A stretch of 52,425 nucleotides of DNA from Perkinsus chesapeaki (Eukaryota; Perkinsozoa; Perkinsida; Perkinsidae): contig JAAPAO010000179.1 of the NCBI GenBank assembly GCA_013115145.1, positions 4,868 to 57,292 on the forward strand. Direction: 5' to 3'. The position numbers and the translations under genes are program-made. Below, one piece after another: positions 13,101 to 24,531 of this stretch. Position 1 is the stretch's first letter. Every line of letters begins with the position of its first letter. Under the pieces are notes generated by a model that was given only the letters and a program-made list of their open reading frames with translations, was not told where the DNA came from and made no database searches.

Positions 13101-14058
13101 ACTTCTTTTAAAACTAAATAAATTAATTATTATATATTATATATTATTATTATTACCAGCATCATCTTTACCACTAGCTGCTAAGCTTCCTAATATATTA
13201 AAGTATGATTCCATATAATGATTAAGTTTAGTAGCACCAGGCATTAATAAGAATGAGCAGACAAATAGATGTATAATATTTAATGATAATGCTTTATACC
13301 TGTTGATTATCCTCTATATTAATATTATTACAATCTATATTATTACTTATCAGGTGCAGATGAAGATTGACATACTTGTAATAATTTAGGTATTAAATCA
13401 TTATCAGCAAATTGTATAAATGATGATGATACATTTAATTGTCCTTCTTGTCCTTCGTGTCGGCTACTATTATTTAATAATAATTCTTTACGATATATTT
13501 CAACACCATCTTCACATACATATTTTAATGCTTTAAATGAACCATCAACTACATCTAATGATGTATCAGATAATCCATTTGATAATGTATTCATGCAATC
13601 AGGCCATGAACTAATACCATTTTTAGATAATATACTAGCAATTAAAGTACATGCAGTCGACCGTACACCAGGATCAATATCCCGAGATGATTCTAATATA
13701 GCTGATTTAATACATGGTATTATATTTATCTGAATATCATCTTATTAATATTTATAATCTCTATTACATTATTAGTAGTAATAATATTCTTTAACAATAA
13801 ACCTGCACGTTGCCTAGTAAATGTTGATTGTTTATTAGTAGCAAATATAATAACTAAATAACGTGACATTTCATCTGGTCCTAATGTATTTGATAAATCA
13901 TTAAGTGTACGTATAACCTAATAATAGGTTTATTAATAAATGTATATTATTATTACCTCTTGTTGTACATTATTATCATTACTACTACCATTATCTAAAG
14001 CATTACTTAATCTTATTAATATATCATTATTAGGAGACCAATCATTATTACCAACCAT
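10112..14058 (-). CDS. TNPO1: Transportin-1 (importin beta-2), nuclear import receptor
   Basis: Karyopherin-beta family import receptor for PY-NLS cargoes, acting with Ran-GTP; a HEAT-repeat solenoid. Start ATG 14056-14058 (MVGNNDWSPNNDILIRL), stop at 10112, many short introns. Diagnostic blocks in order: RQRAGLLLKN, DPGVRSTACTLIASILS, FKALKYVCEDGVEIYRKELL, EALEFWPAVCLNTNWLPNI, an acidic loop (NEDDSGDEGDRAVGG) leading into NEWTVRKAAANALDNIANAL, ALDCLSAVAEGLHAAQ, LYALLGDLSR, CNNAIWAIGEICVALATT, and near the end VDKLSGIL and KDDWDKLWNTILPNDIKYKL. The match to transportin-1 rather than importin-beta rests on the acidic loop before the WTVRK helix and on CNNAIWAIGEI, both characteristic of transportins. 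A poly-Pro/Ser insertion in the last exon is lineage-specific. Confidence 0.92.
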
Positions 14059-14241
14059 TATAACAACAACAACAACAACTACTACTGCTATTATCAACAT
14101 CAGCACCGACCCAATTCAACTCCAACCAACACAAGTAATGGATATCGATTAGGTGGGCGAGCGCTAATGTGTCGAAGTGAGTAGTTTAAATTAGCTATAT
14201 TATGGGCGTGGTGTGGTGCCCCCCCTTACTCTCCTCCCTCC
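14059..14241. promoter_or_regulatory. Divergent promoter region with GC-rich motif
   Basis: Only 183 bp separate the start codons of transportin (minus) and the EF-hand gene (plus). The left part is a (GTT/AAC)n run. From about 14150 the base composition changes abruptly to GC-rich, with GTGGGCGAGCGC at 14153-14164, GGGCGTGGTG near 14203 and a run of seven C at 14219-14225. Similar GC-rich words occur beside other starts in this window (see findings). Confidence 0.5.
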
Positions 14242-17200
14242 ATGGTAGGAACTATTAAAGGTACAGTATATGGTAGGAATATAAGGAGAAGGGATCGTCA
14301 ACATATTAGTGGTATATCTAATAAATGTAATAATATATTATAAATATATAATAATATTATTAGATAATATAATAAATAATAGATTTGAACAATTTGATAA
14401 TATTAATATAAGAAGTTATAATGATAGAAAAATGGATTATCATATTGACTATCAAGTATATATAATAATTGATAATATACTTAGTTCATAATAAGGTACC
14501 AATAACAACATTAAGTGGCGAAGGTAATAAAGATTTTAAAGCAATATCAGAAGGTATAGGATATAAACAAAAAGAAATGTAAGGTATATGATCAATAATA
14601 TGATGAATAATAATCAATATAGGGCTAAAGAGCATCAAGGTGGTAAATTAATAATGGTTAATAGTATATATAATAATAATATTGATAGAAATGGAACATA
14701 TCAAAATGTAATATTAATAATAGTTATATAATAGTAATGTTTAATAGAATATATCATCATTTGGTAAAATAAGAAATAAACAACAATATAATAATCAAGT
14801 AATATTAATATGATAATAATAGAGCATTTAATATTAGGTTGCTGTTAATATTATAGAAGCTCCCCCACTTGATAAAGAGGACCATGATGATAAGAATAAT
14901 AAAATATATCATAATAAGGGTAGACATAATAATAATGATATATCAATCAAGCAAGAACATTGGTTTGATGAACCACAAATGTATAGATTACCATTACATA
15001 GAGGTAGTAATTAATAATAGTTATAATAATTATATTAAATAATAACTAGATAATGATGATAAAGTATGGAATAAAAATGATTCATTATATAATAATAATA
15101 AAAGATATATTAAAGGTATAGATAGATTAATGAGAGCTAAAAAGCATAATAGAGGTCGACGCTCGACTTCAAAGACGTATAATAGTAGTAGAACAAGAAC
15201 AACAATTAATAATGATGATGAAGGAGGAGGGGATAGACTAGATAATAATCCTGTTAATGATTATCAAGTATGTATATATTAGTATAATAATATATATGGT
15301 ATATTAACTAGATACGTCCAATATATATACCTGATTTAGCATATAGACCAAAACATATAACTAAATCGGAATGTATTAAACGTGTAAGTAGAGTTAGAGA
15401 AGCAATAAAGCAAAGATATGGTGGGAGACCAGGTTTATTACAGTAATAATATTAATTATTATGCAATAATAATCATTTCAGAGTATTTAATAATATAATA
15501 AGTAATGGTGATGATAGATTGATAAGGAGAGGGGATTTGGTAATAAGCTTATATTAATAATATGGATATTGTTATTGTTGTTATTGTAGATAAGACTATT
15601 TGAGAATATGGGTATAATGTTAAATGATATAGAAGCTGACTTAATGATAAATTCAGTTGATAAGGATAATAATGTAATATAATTTATTTATATTTATAAT
15701 AATAGTATGGCAGAATGGTTTAACATATGATGAATTGTGTGATTTAATATATTCAAATGATGATAATATTATTATTGATAAATCAATGGGCGGTTATGTT
15801 AATAATAATAATAATAAACCACAATCAATAGCAAGAGGTAGACAAGTTAGGAATATAACACAAAAACTATTTATTGATATTGCTAATAAAGGTAGTAATA
15901 ATAAACAAGAAGATGGTATTATTATAGTGTTGATAATTAAGATAATTATCATTATTATTATTAGCATCCCAATTAAGTAAAGGATTTAGTAATATTAATA
16001 AGGATGATGATAATGAACATTCATCGTTCACCAAGTAGTAGTAGTAGTATTAAAGTATTTTGGAGTAGTAATAAGTAATATATTATAAGATATAATATTA
16101 ATAAAGAGCAGTTTAAAAGTGTAATAACATCAAATATAAAACATATACCTGAAGATGGTATAAATTTATTATGGTTATCACAGTTTCATAAAGGTAATAT
16201 AATAATAATAGATAATAATATTAAATAATATTATCAGATAATAATATTAATGAAGATGAGTGTAATAAATATGGTATAATAGATTGGCGTGATTTTATTA
16301 AACAATCAATAGACATATTAAATGAATATCGTCCATTAACACCCCCATATATACAAGGCGATAAACGTAGTTGTGGTATTTAATAATAAGGATAATAATA
16401 ATTATTAGATAATGAATATAATAATAAAAGATTATACCAATTAAGTAAAGGTAAAGATCCAATAATATTATTACAAAATATGAATAAGATAAAAGAGGGA
16501 AATCATCGTAATTGTGATAATGGTGATGATGATGTAAGGTTAATAATAATATTATTAAATAGCTTTATAACAATTATCTGTTTATAATAGGTGATATTAG
16601 TATGTGATAAACTAATTAATAGAGATGCCAATTTACACTATAGACCACACGAATGTTATCATAAAAGTGAAAATTATAAAGAGTAATAATATTGGTCTTG
16701 ATTATGCCTATTTATTATTATTAATTATATCAATAATAGGCATATACGAGGTAAAGCTTTAAGAGCGATTAGAGAATTATCGAAGATATTAGTAAGTTAT
16801 TATTATATATTATTATTGTTCAAGTTGGATGTAATAGATTGATGTAGAAGATGGTGATAAAATAAATAATATAATAAATGATAATAAGGGCGGTGGTACA
16901 TTAAACAAAGGTAGAATACATAGGGAGGAGCTTATTAATATTATTAATAATAATATTATAAGTAATATAGTATTATTAATATATAATAATAAATTATAAT
17001 AGATAATACAGGAAAGTATAATAATAATAATCATCAGCAGCAGCATCAGCAGCAGCAGCAGCATCAGCAGCATCAGCAGCAGCATCAGCATCAGCATCCA
17101 CGTATTGAGCGTAGTGATATAGAATCATTAGTGGCTACTATGTAGGGATATTAATAATATTATGAACAATGATGATGTTGATGATAGGTTATGTGATAAG

Positions 17201-18772
17201 GATGGTAATGTTAATGTTAATGATTTTACTAATATAATATTAAATTATGATGATTATACTACTCAGGAAGTGAACAGGTAGTAATATTAATAATAGGTCA
17301 TTATTAGTATAGCTTATATTAGGTTATGTAATGATGGTTTAGAGCCAGTGAATGTTATTAGAAAGTTGAGACCATTGAATAATAATAATCAAGTTAGCAA
17401 TAACAACACAGCATCATCATCATTAATAATAACAAATGATGACCATGACCATGATGATGATGAGGGATGGGTTTGGAGGGGTTATCATGCCATGGAAGTG
17501 TTAAGTGAAGTATTAGAGAAAAAGGAATACGGTCATGGTGGTAGGTTAAAGGCTAATAATGTAATAATACTAATATGGATATAGATTATATTATTAATAT
17601 GGTTATTATTATTATTATTAGGTGTTTAATAGAATTGATATGGATGGTGATGGTTATATTACATTAAGTGATATTAAGAATGCAGTGAAGCATTATAATA
17701 TACCATTAAATGGATCAGATCAATTAGCTTTATTAAAAGTATTAGATAAAGATTATAATCATGGTAATAAGTGATAATAACTATTTAATATTACTCTTCA
17801 TTATTATCATCATCAGGATCTGTTAATTTACCACAATTCACTCGTAGCTTTTTATTGAATAATAATGCTTCAATATTAGATTCGTTAAAAAAACAATTTG
17901 TTGGGGTAAGAATAACGATAACAACAACTATCATCACTTGTTGTTGTTGTTATTATAATAGGTAATTGACAAGGTAGGTGGTGGTGGCAGTGGTGGTGGA
18001 ATGTATGTTATAGATGATAATAATATATCTAATATTATTAATAATAAGGGAAAGGGAAAGACAGAACAAGAAGAAGAAGAACAACAACAAAAACAACAAA
18101 AACAAGAAGAAGAAGTGGTGGTTGTTGTTGGAAGAATATCTGATGTATATCACTGATGATGAACATCTTTAACATTAATGTTGATGTTGTTATTAATATA
18201 GGTTATTGCTCAAAGATGTGATAGAGAATTACGAATACCAAGAAAAGCACAAGAAAGGAGGACATCCTCCTCCTCATCATCCTCGTCCTCAGTAATGGTA
18301 AATACTAGGTTTGGTAGAACTATTTATCCGGATACGAGATTCATAACAGAACCCTTTACAGGAAGTAATTTAAGTTAAATATTAGTTAAAGATTATAAGT
18401 AGTAATATTGTTATTATTATTTATTGTTAGACTGCAATGCTTCGTATATGAGTGATGGACAGAGATTTAAAACAACTCAACAAGGTTTTGGAAGAATAGC
18501 GGATATTAATAATCCACAGATATATGATATGGTAATAATAATAATATATTGATAGGCTAAAGGCTGAAGTTACTGCTGTTGTTAATAATAAGGTTAAAAA
18601 ATCAAGTATACATGATAGTAGAATTGAACGAATAAGAAATAGAAATAATGAAATAAAGGAGAGATTATTCGCTGCAGAGAGAGCTGCGAATGATATTGAT
18701 AATAATAAATTATTGAGGAAGGCATTATCAACAATATCATATGAAAGACGAGTTAAAATGATTAATATGTAA
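14242..18772 (+). CDS. Multi-EF-hand protein, possibly axonemal
   Basis: Start ATG 14242, first exon ends at 14311, and many short introns lead to TAA 18770-18772. The N-terminal third is basic and Asn-rich without known domains (a CK-type block RPIYIPDLAYRPKHITKSEC precedes the calcium module). Then come IKQRYGGRPGLLQVFNN and EF-hand-like units: LIRLFENMGIML, loop DKDNNNGLTYDEL (a full EF loop), a third near 16000-16300, RIDMDGDGYITLSDI (strong canonical loop) and a decayed partner DKDYNHGSVNLPQF. The C-terminus has a Glu/Gln-rich linker, GRTIYPDTRFITEPF and MSDGQRFKTTQQGFGRI, then a basic helix. The YGG-plus-EF-hand layout resembles flagellar EF-hand proteins, but that assignment is inference. 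Calcium binding is well supported by the DIDGDGYI-type loop. Confidence 0.72.
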
Positions 18773-18908
18773 TAATGTTCATATTCAACATCATACTTAT
18801 CGTCACTGCTGCTGCTGCTGTTACTGTTGTTGTTACTATGTGTGGCATTTGTGTTAAAAGTTATTATATAATAGTATATTTGTTTATTAATATCATTAAG
18901 GTGGTGAT

Positions 18909-19239
18909 ATGATATTAAATGACAAAGATGAGAAGGTAAGGAGGGTTGAGATTAAGATTATGTTAGTATTATTATAATAATAGAACATCTAATATAATTA
19001 TAAGTATAAATATTTGTTATTGGTGAACTTTAGGATGATGAATTATTGTATGATAATAATGAACATTATAGAGGGAATAATAACAATCCAAAGTAAGGAA
19101 TATATGATAAGTTATAAAAATAGTGATGATGATGATGATAGTCATTACCAATAATAGGATAACATCATCTTCATCATCATTACATATAGTAAAACAGCAA
19201 GAAGAAGATAATGGAATGAATGATGACAGTATTAATGTT

Positions 19240-19271
<32 letters not shown>

Positions 19272-19747
19272 GAAGAACAACAAGAACAACAACAACAACA
19301 ACAAGAACAACAAGAACAACAAGAACAACAAGAACAACAGGAGTTATGATCGTTCGTCACATTATTATTTATCATTATCTCTTAACGATGATAAGTCAAC
19401 ATCATCATACTTAACATTAGATCATCATCATTATTATGATGATGATAATATAAAGTTATATAATAATATTTATTAAATTAATATATATTATTGTTATTAG
19501 ATATCTTTGTAATAAGTTTACTAATTTAATACAACGACTACAAAATGAAACATTACGTAGAACAGAGTTAGAAGAAATGTAAGAGTATGATATAGCTATC
19601 CAAATTAATAATGATAACTACTACTACCACTTAGAGTCAATGATTTAAAATATAAAGTAAATAATAATAATGATCATATTAATAAAATAGAAGATAAGTT
19701 AAGATGCAAAGAAATAGAGTTATTGCACGCAAAAGAAAGGTATAAAT

Positions 19748-19795
<48 letters not shown>

Positions 19796-21574
19796 GTAGT
19801 AGTAGTAGTAGTAGGTAGTAGTAGTAGTAGTAGTAGTAGTAGGTAGTATTATTATTAGTGGTGGAAGGGCATTAGATGCATTACGAGCATCAGAGAAGCA
19901 ATTGAAGGAGTTAAAGGTTAAGGTTAATGAATTAAATAATAATGTTAAGATACACCAAATAGAAAAAAGTGATTTGGAAAAGGAGTAATAATTATTACGT
20001 TGTTGTTGTTGTTGGTGTTATTATATAGATGATGATATTATTATTCTTAGACATGTTTTATGCACTTCGAGATTAGATATACTTGAAGGGAAATGCTGTG
20101 AATTAAGTAAAGAAATAGAGACTTTGGAATCTCAATTAATTATACTTACAAATGAGGTAATTATTACCAATTACTACCAGTATTATTATTATCATTCATC
20201 CTTCTTAATACGTATATAGGCTAATAAATGGAGGGGTAAATATATGGATATGAAAAAGAATAAGGCTGAATGGAATGAGAATATTGTAAGCAGAGTTGGT
20301 AGTGAATATTTCATAGCATAACCATTATTATGATAGATTAATGAATATAAAGCAATACAAGAAGCACAAGATGATAAAATACGATATATAGAAAATGATA
20401 TAAGAAGAATATCACGAAGGAAGACATTGTTAAATAATAAAGTTAAAGAATTAAATAATAATGTGATAATAATAATATTATTATTACAGCGGTTATTACT
20501 TGGATCATAATGACTAATAGTTATAGGTTAATAAATTAAGTAGAGAAAATGAAGATAAAAAAAATAAGATAAAATTATTACGAGATGATAATATAAAGAA
20601 GGTTAGTTAGCATCATCGTTATTAGTATTATTAATAATATAGGATAATCAAATTAAAAAACTAAACCAACGGTGTGAAACATATGACGGATTAGAAGTAG
20701 CATTAATAGAAGAAAGAAAAGATAAAGAAGATTTAATGTTACAAATTGATAATGAAAGTAGAGGGAAAGATATGTAATAATAATAAGTAATAATATAGTA
20801 GTAGTATTATTATTAAGGTACCTTAATAAGGGTAGAATATTATCAGAGATGTTAGAAGAAACAAGATATCATTTAGATGTAGCTAATAATAAGATAAAAT
20901 GTATTGAAGATGATAATAATATACTTAAAGCAGAAGTATGTTGTTATTAGTATAGATGCCAGTAGTAGAATAAATGAATATAGGATATATTATTGTATAA
21001 TAATGATGATTTATGATGATATACAGATACATAAATTAAATAATGAATTATATGATATACGAAATGATAAATATTATTATAATAATAATATGGTTAAAGA
21101 ACATTATGAAGAATCTATTATTAAATCACACAGTGAGAAAGAGCAACTAATAGATGAAGTAATTGTTAAGAATCTTAAGAAGGCTTAGTTAGTATTATAA
21201 TAATATTTGAATGATGATAGATTAATAAATTAAAAGATGAAATAGAAATACTGAGGAAGAATGAGATGGAACGTAAACGAAAGAAAGATAATGATGATGA
21301 TATTAAACAAGTCCATCGAGGAGGAGGAGGTGGTGGTGGTACAAGTAGTAGTATTTTTGGCGAACTTAGAAATGAGGTAGTACGACAAGAATATAGGGTT
21401 GTTGTTAATGTTATTGTTAGTGGCTGTTAGATCGGAGTTTTAATGGAGAAGTTAATTGATACACAATGTGAATTGGAAAAAGAGAAAATATATAAAAATA
21501 AAGTTGAAGAAAAATGTATACATTTAGAAGATATTATTAAACGTTTAAGATATGATAATAAAGATAAGGTATAA
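18909..21574 (+). CDS. Long coiled-coil protein
   Basis: ATG 18909, about a dozen in-frame exons, last codon before TAA 21572-21574. The start (MILNDKDEK) is followed by an Asn/Lys homopolymer region (19230-19340). From 19500 on nearly every exon is charged heptad-like helix: NLIQRLQNETLRRTELEEI, KIEDKLRCKEIELLHAKER, RASEKQLKELKVKVNELNN, LDILEGKCCELSKEIETLES, KWRGKYMDMKKNKAEW, and the end EEKCIHLEDIIKRLRYD. Most introns are phase 0, so exons are modular. It is in tandem with the EF-hand gene, 136 bp downstream. A frame that would join the two genes runs into a stop, so I treat them as separate. The family cannot be named; structural or centriolar/axonemal roles are typical of such proteins but unproven here. 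Confidence 0.65.
19747..19856 (+). repeat. (TAG/GTA)n microsatellite forming an intron
   Basis: About 35 tandem TAG triplets, interrupted by GTAG words, fill the intron between exons ending HAKER and starting GGRALDAL. Every unit carries both a GTA (donor-like) and a TAG (acceptor-like) step. Confidence 0.85.
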
Positions 21575-22357
21575 ATATCAAGATGTAGGTTGTAAAATAC
21601 ACAATTACACAATGATGATAATAAATAATGGAATGATGACACAAAGGTAATGACGAATAAAGCGAACTTTGAGCAGCAGCAGTAGCAGCTGCATTGATGA
21701 ATATGATTATATCTTTAAGATAATAAAAATAAGGAGAACCATGAGCAGCATCAGCAGCTGAATTGTCATTAATAATTAGTGTATTATTCAGGAATAATAA
21801 TATTATAAATATTATAATAATAAATACACTACTACTACTACTACTACTACTAATTAAATGTATTACATTTGATGATTCTTAATTATTATTCATGATTTAG
21901 TTGTTATTATTATCCCTGTGTTTTGTTGTTGTTTAATGGTTGTTTCAGTACTACTACTAGGCATCGTAAATTGGTCCAACTGCCGCATAATTTCATATTA
22001 AAGGTTAACAATTAGATATATTACTCACATGACGTATAACTGGCATACTACTACCGGTGCGATCTAGTACAGAAGTAGGAGTAGTAGTATTAAAGGATGA
22101 TGTGGAGTACAACAACTTACTCCACACGGTCTTACAGCACAATTGTATACATAGGATGTCATTATTATTATTATGAAACACAATAATAAAGTGCAGTGTG
22201 GGAAAATGGAGAAGCATCATTATGTTACATGTATGTATTCATTAATATCTGCTGCTGCTACTGCTGTTGCTGCTCTTTCTTAATATATACCTCTTATATA
22301 CTATAAATATGATATTCCTAATAATAATATGATAATACTGTTATGGCTCTTTATTAA
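21575..22357. other. Gene-free stretch with triplet repeats and a hairpin
   Basis: No supported gene. It holds (GCA)n runs near 21671 and 21745, (ACT)8 at about 21827-21851, and a perfect hairpin: TGTGGAGTA 22101-22109, loop CAACAACT, TACTCCACA 22118-22126. A 71-codon minus-strand frame over 22005-22220 lacks any homology I recognise. The stretch ends where base composition shifts towards the retroelement. Confidence 0.5.
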
Positions 22358-22575
22358 GATTATAATAAACTACCAATAATACAACTCTTTACGGACACGA
22401 CTCTTTATGAACGACCAAGCTTGCTCGATTGCAAGCTGGATTGCAAGGATTCGATTGATTCGGATGCAAGAAATGGAGGATATGGCCAGGAGGCACCGTC
22501 ACGCTGTGACCGTACCGATGGCCAGTGCATTCTGTGCGCACGTTATGGGGCCCATAATATGGGCATGCTTAATAG

Positions 22576-23958
22576 GGCCGCCAACATATATGGCCAACTT
22601 ATCTTGGTACTCGCTGTTCGCTTTTACAAAATATATTACGGCTTCGAGAAGGTCTAGATAATGGTGGTGATGGTGATGGTATTGATGAAGCTCTGATAGT
22701 TAGGTTACGTAGCGAATCTTCTGCAACGTCATCTGATGAAACTAGATTACGTAAACGACAAAGAGTTGCTACTTCTTCAACTGATACTGAGAGTAGTACT
22801 ATTTTTACACTGGACGCTTATGATTTTCTTCCACTTGATATTAAGGATTCTACTGTCAAAGAACAGTTTGTAAAATTACTGGAAGACTATTCTGATAATG
22901 ATAAGGATGATTCTAGTATTGAGCCTATTCCTATTTCTGATAGAGCTTTACAATTGGCATTGTCTAGAGCTACTCATGCTATTGCTCACGAAAGTATTGA
23001 TACTGTTTGTTCGAGATTGGCAAAGTTCTTCTCGTGGAAACTTATGCGAGATGCTGTTCGTCTTGCTTCTAATGAATGTATACCTTGTATGTCTGTTAAT
23101 ACTAAACCTGGTGATCGTCAGTTCAAGCCGGCAGTTGTCCCTCAACAACTTATATGTTTACCATTTTATAAGGTTGGTATGGATGTATTGGGTCCTTATG
23201 ATAATCATTATTATATTACTACTTTAGCGGATTATTTTACTGGTACTTTAATTGGACGCGCTACTACTTACTGTCCTACTCATAGAGATGTTCGACTTTT
23301 ACTGAATTCTGTGTATCATGTTTATGGCACTGTTCCCACAATCGTCTTGTCTGATAATGGAAGTCAGTTCCAAGTTGCTCGTCGAGAGTTTCCTAATACT
23401 TGGTTAATGACGGCTATTCGTGGAAGTCCTTCTAATGGTCTAGTTGAACGCCAACATCGTTGTATTAATGCTAAGTTACGTCGTCTACGTTTACAAGGAG
23501 TAACTGTAACTACTGATAGACAATGGCAAGATGTGGTTAATCGTGTGTTAGGCGAACTAAATAATTCTCCTCGACCTAAAGCAAAAGGTTTATGTCCACT
23601 GGATATTTTATCTCACTATCCTGGTACTAATGTATTGGTTGGTGCTCGACGACGTCTTCCTAATAAGTATCTTGATCTATGGAAAACGTATCGTCAACAA
23701 TGTTTTGAACGGAGTGCTAATAGTGTTCCTTGCTCTGTTCAGGAAATCAAGCCTGGTCAGCTAGTTTATTTGCGCTGTCCAGAGAATGCTAACAAAATGG
23801 ATGCTCGGTATAGCCCTCAAACGGTTAAATCTGTCCTTGGGTCAAATCGTATTGAGCTGGCTACTAGTAAAGTGGTACATTTTAAATATCTGAAGATTTT
23901 ACGAAATGTTACTTCTTATGATGAAGATGATGAAGTTTATATTGCTGCTGATGAATGA
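22576..23958 (+). CDS. Retroviral-type (Ty3/gypsy-like) DDE integrase, no ATG before the zinc finger
   Basis: Inserts element cDNA into host DNA. The frame is open from 22576, but the first in-frame ATG is at 23041-23049, inside the zinc finger, so the natural product was probably part of a longer polyprotein or a spliced message. Order: an acidic/basic leader; HHCC-type zinc finger (ATHAIAHES then ASNECIPCMS); catalytic core with D in VGMDVLGPY, D in VLSDNGSQF and E in GSPSNGLVERQH; a C-terminal SH3-like part (IKPGQLVYLRC, RYSPQTVKSVLG, HFKYLKILR). Only 30 residues lie between the second D and the E, against the usual 35. The frame has no stops or frameshifts over 461 codons, so decay is recent or selection is acting. 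Codon use (frequent GCT, CGT, CTT) differs from the AT-ended triplet-rich host exons. Confidence 0.85.
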   Translation, partial: GRQHIWPTYLGTRCSLLQNILRLREGLDNGGDGDGIDEALIVRLRSESSATSSDETRLRKRQRVATSSTDTESSTIFTLDAYDFLPLDIKDSTVKEQFVKLLEDYSDNDKDDSSIEPIPISDRALQLALSRATHAIAHESIDTVCSRLAKFFSWKLMRDAVRLASNECIPCMSVNTKPGDRQFKPAVVPQQLICLPFYKVGMDVLGPYDNHYYITTLADYFTGTLIGRATTYCPTHRDVRLLLNSVYHVYGTVPTIVLSDNGSQFQVARREFPNTWLMTAIRGSPSNGLVERQHRCINAKLRRLRLQGVTVTTDRQWQDVVNRVLGELNNSPRPKAKGLCPLDILSHYPGTNVLVGARRRLPNKYLDLWKTYRQQCFERSANSVPCSVQEIKPGQLVYLRCPENANKMDARYSPQTVKSVLGSNRIELATSKVVHFKYLKILRNVTSYDEDDEVYIAADE

Positions 23959-23987
23959 TTTCTTCTTTCCTGCTGTTGTCCGTCTCT

Positions 23988-24023
23988 GGGGGAAGGGGGA
24001 TGTTGTTGTGCAACTGCACAACA
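23988..24023 (+). promoter_or_regulatory. Polypurine tract and probable 3' LTR start
   Basis: Thirteen purines (GGGGGAAGGGGGA) lie 30 bp after the integrase stop and touch a TG-starting sequence. This matches the plus-strand primer site of LTR elements. The end of the LTR was not identified. Confidence 0.55.
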
Positions 24024-24348
24024 ATGGAGCCTTAAGCTCAGCTCGACGCTAGTACTGCTATTAATGTACTAAGTTAAGATTAGATTTCCAGATTCTTGCC
24101 TCACTTTGGTTCCTTGAGTTCCCTGATGGTTAACAATCATATCCAATGTGTTCTTTCTTCATAGCATGTTGATAATAATCGATTATATGGGCGGGCGAGA
24201 TTCATAACGATGATGACGGCGGACGATGATGGCCATGGAAGGGTGGGGGATATATATTATTATTCCCTATTGTTCGTTGTTGTAGTTAGAGATGAGGCAG
24301 AAGAAGGTAATGTGCAGTAAAAGTGTATTTATTACAACTTATTATAGG
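24024..24348. other. Presumed LTR remainder and promoter-like GC words
   Basis: The first 150 bp or so (to about 24175) keeps the mixed composition of the retroelement and is probably LTR. At 24188-24200 lies TGGGCGGGCGAGA, like the motif in other upstream regions of this window, followed by candidate ATGs at 24226 and 24235. No confident first exon. Confidence 0.35.
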
Positions 24349-24531
24349 AATATAACATATCACATATAGAATATGTTATGAAACAACATATTAATAGAAT
24401 TAATAATTATATAAATATGTGGTAATATTAGATATTATTTAATATTAGTATTATTCAGTAAGGAGACGAATGATAATATACAACTAGAGCATTCACGATG
24501 TCATGATGGTAATTCAAGTCATCTAGACCCA
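24349..24531 (+). CDS. Putative internal exons of an unresolved gene
   Basis: Two short open pieces with proper splice signals: 24349-24422 (EYNISHIEYVMKQHINRINN) and 24460-24531 (KETNDNIQLEHSRCHDGNSS), joined in phase 2 over a local-type intron, with GTAAGT as the next donor. A further piece may follow from about 24595 (NNYSSLLSRTTSLSFYN). These may belong to the gene whose last exon ends at 25777, but the connection runs through poorly open DNA. Function unknown. Confidence 0.3.

Larger units (their letters stand above)
22358..24023 (+). mobile_element. LTR-retrotransposon fragment (integrase end plus polypurine tract)
   Basis: A block visibly richer in G and C than its surroundings, without triplet-repeat expansion or introns. 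It contains two consecutive frames. The first, open 22358-22657, ends at TAG and includes CDRTDGQCILCARYGAHNMG with a CxxC-like group. The second, open 22576-23958, is the integrase. After the integrase stop comes a purine tract GGGGGAAGGGGGA (23988-24000) followed directly by TGTTGTTGTG at 24001, the arrangement of polypurine tract and 3' LTR start in LTR elements. A near-perfect inverted repeat (TGTTGTGCA-AC-TGCACAACA, 24004-24023) sits at that edge. No reverse transcriptase, RNase H or Gag is visible, and I could not find a matching 5' LTR, so the copy is truncated or non-autonomous. Confidence 0.75.

Noticed and set aside
18773-18908. EF-hand and coiled-coil genes as one fused gene
   Set aside because: Using GTAATAATG after MIN as donor and the ATTAAG at 18900 as acceptor leads to an immediate in-frame TGA.
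22407-22661. Methionine-rich frame MNDQACSIASW
   Set aside because: It overlaps the better-supported neighbouring frame with the cysteine pair; no domain, and hydrophobic content is explained by frame shift of that sequence.
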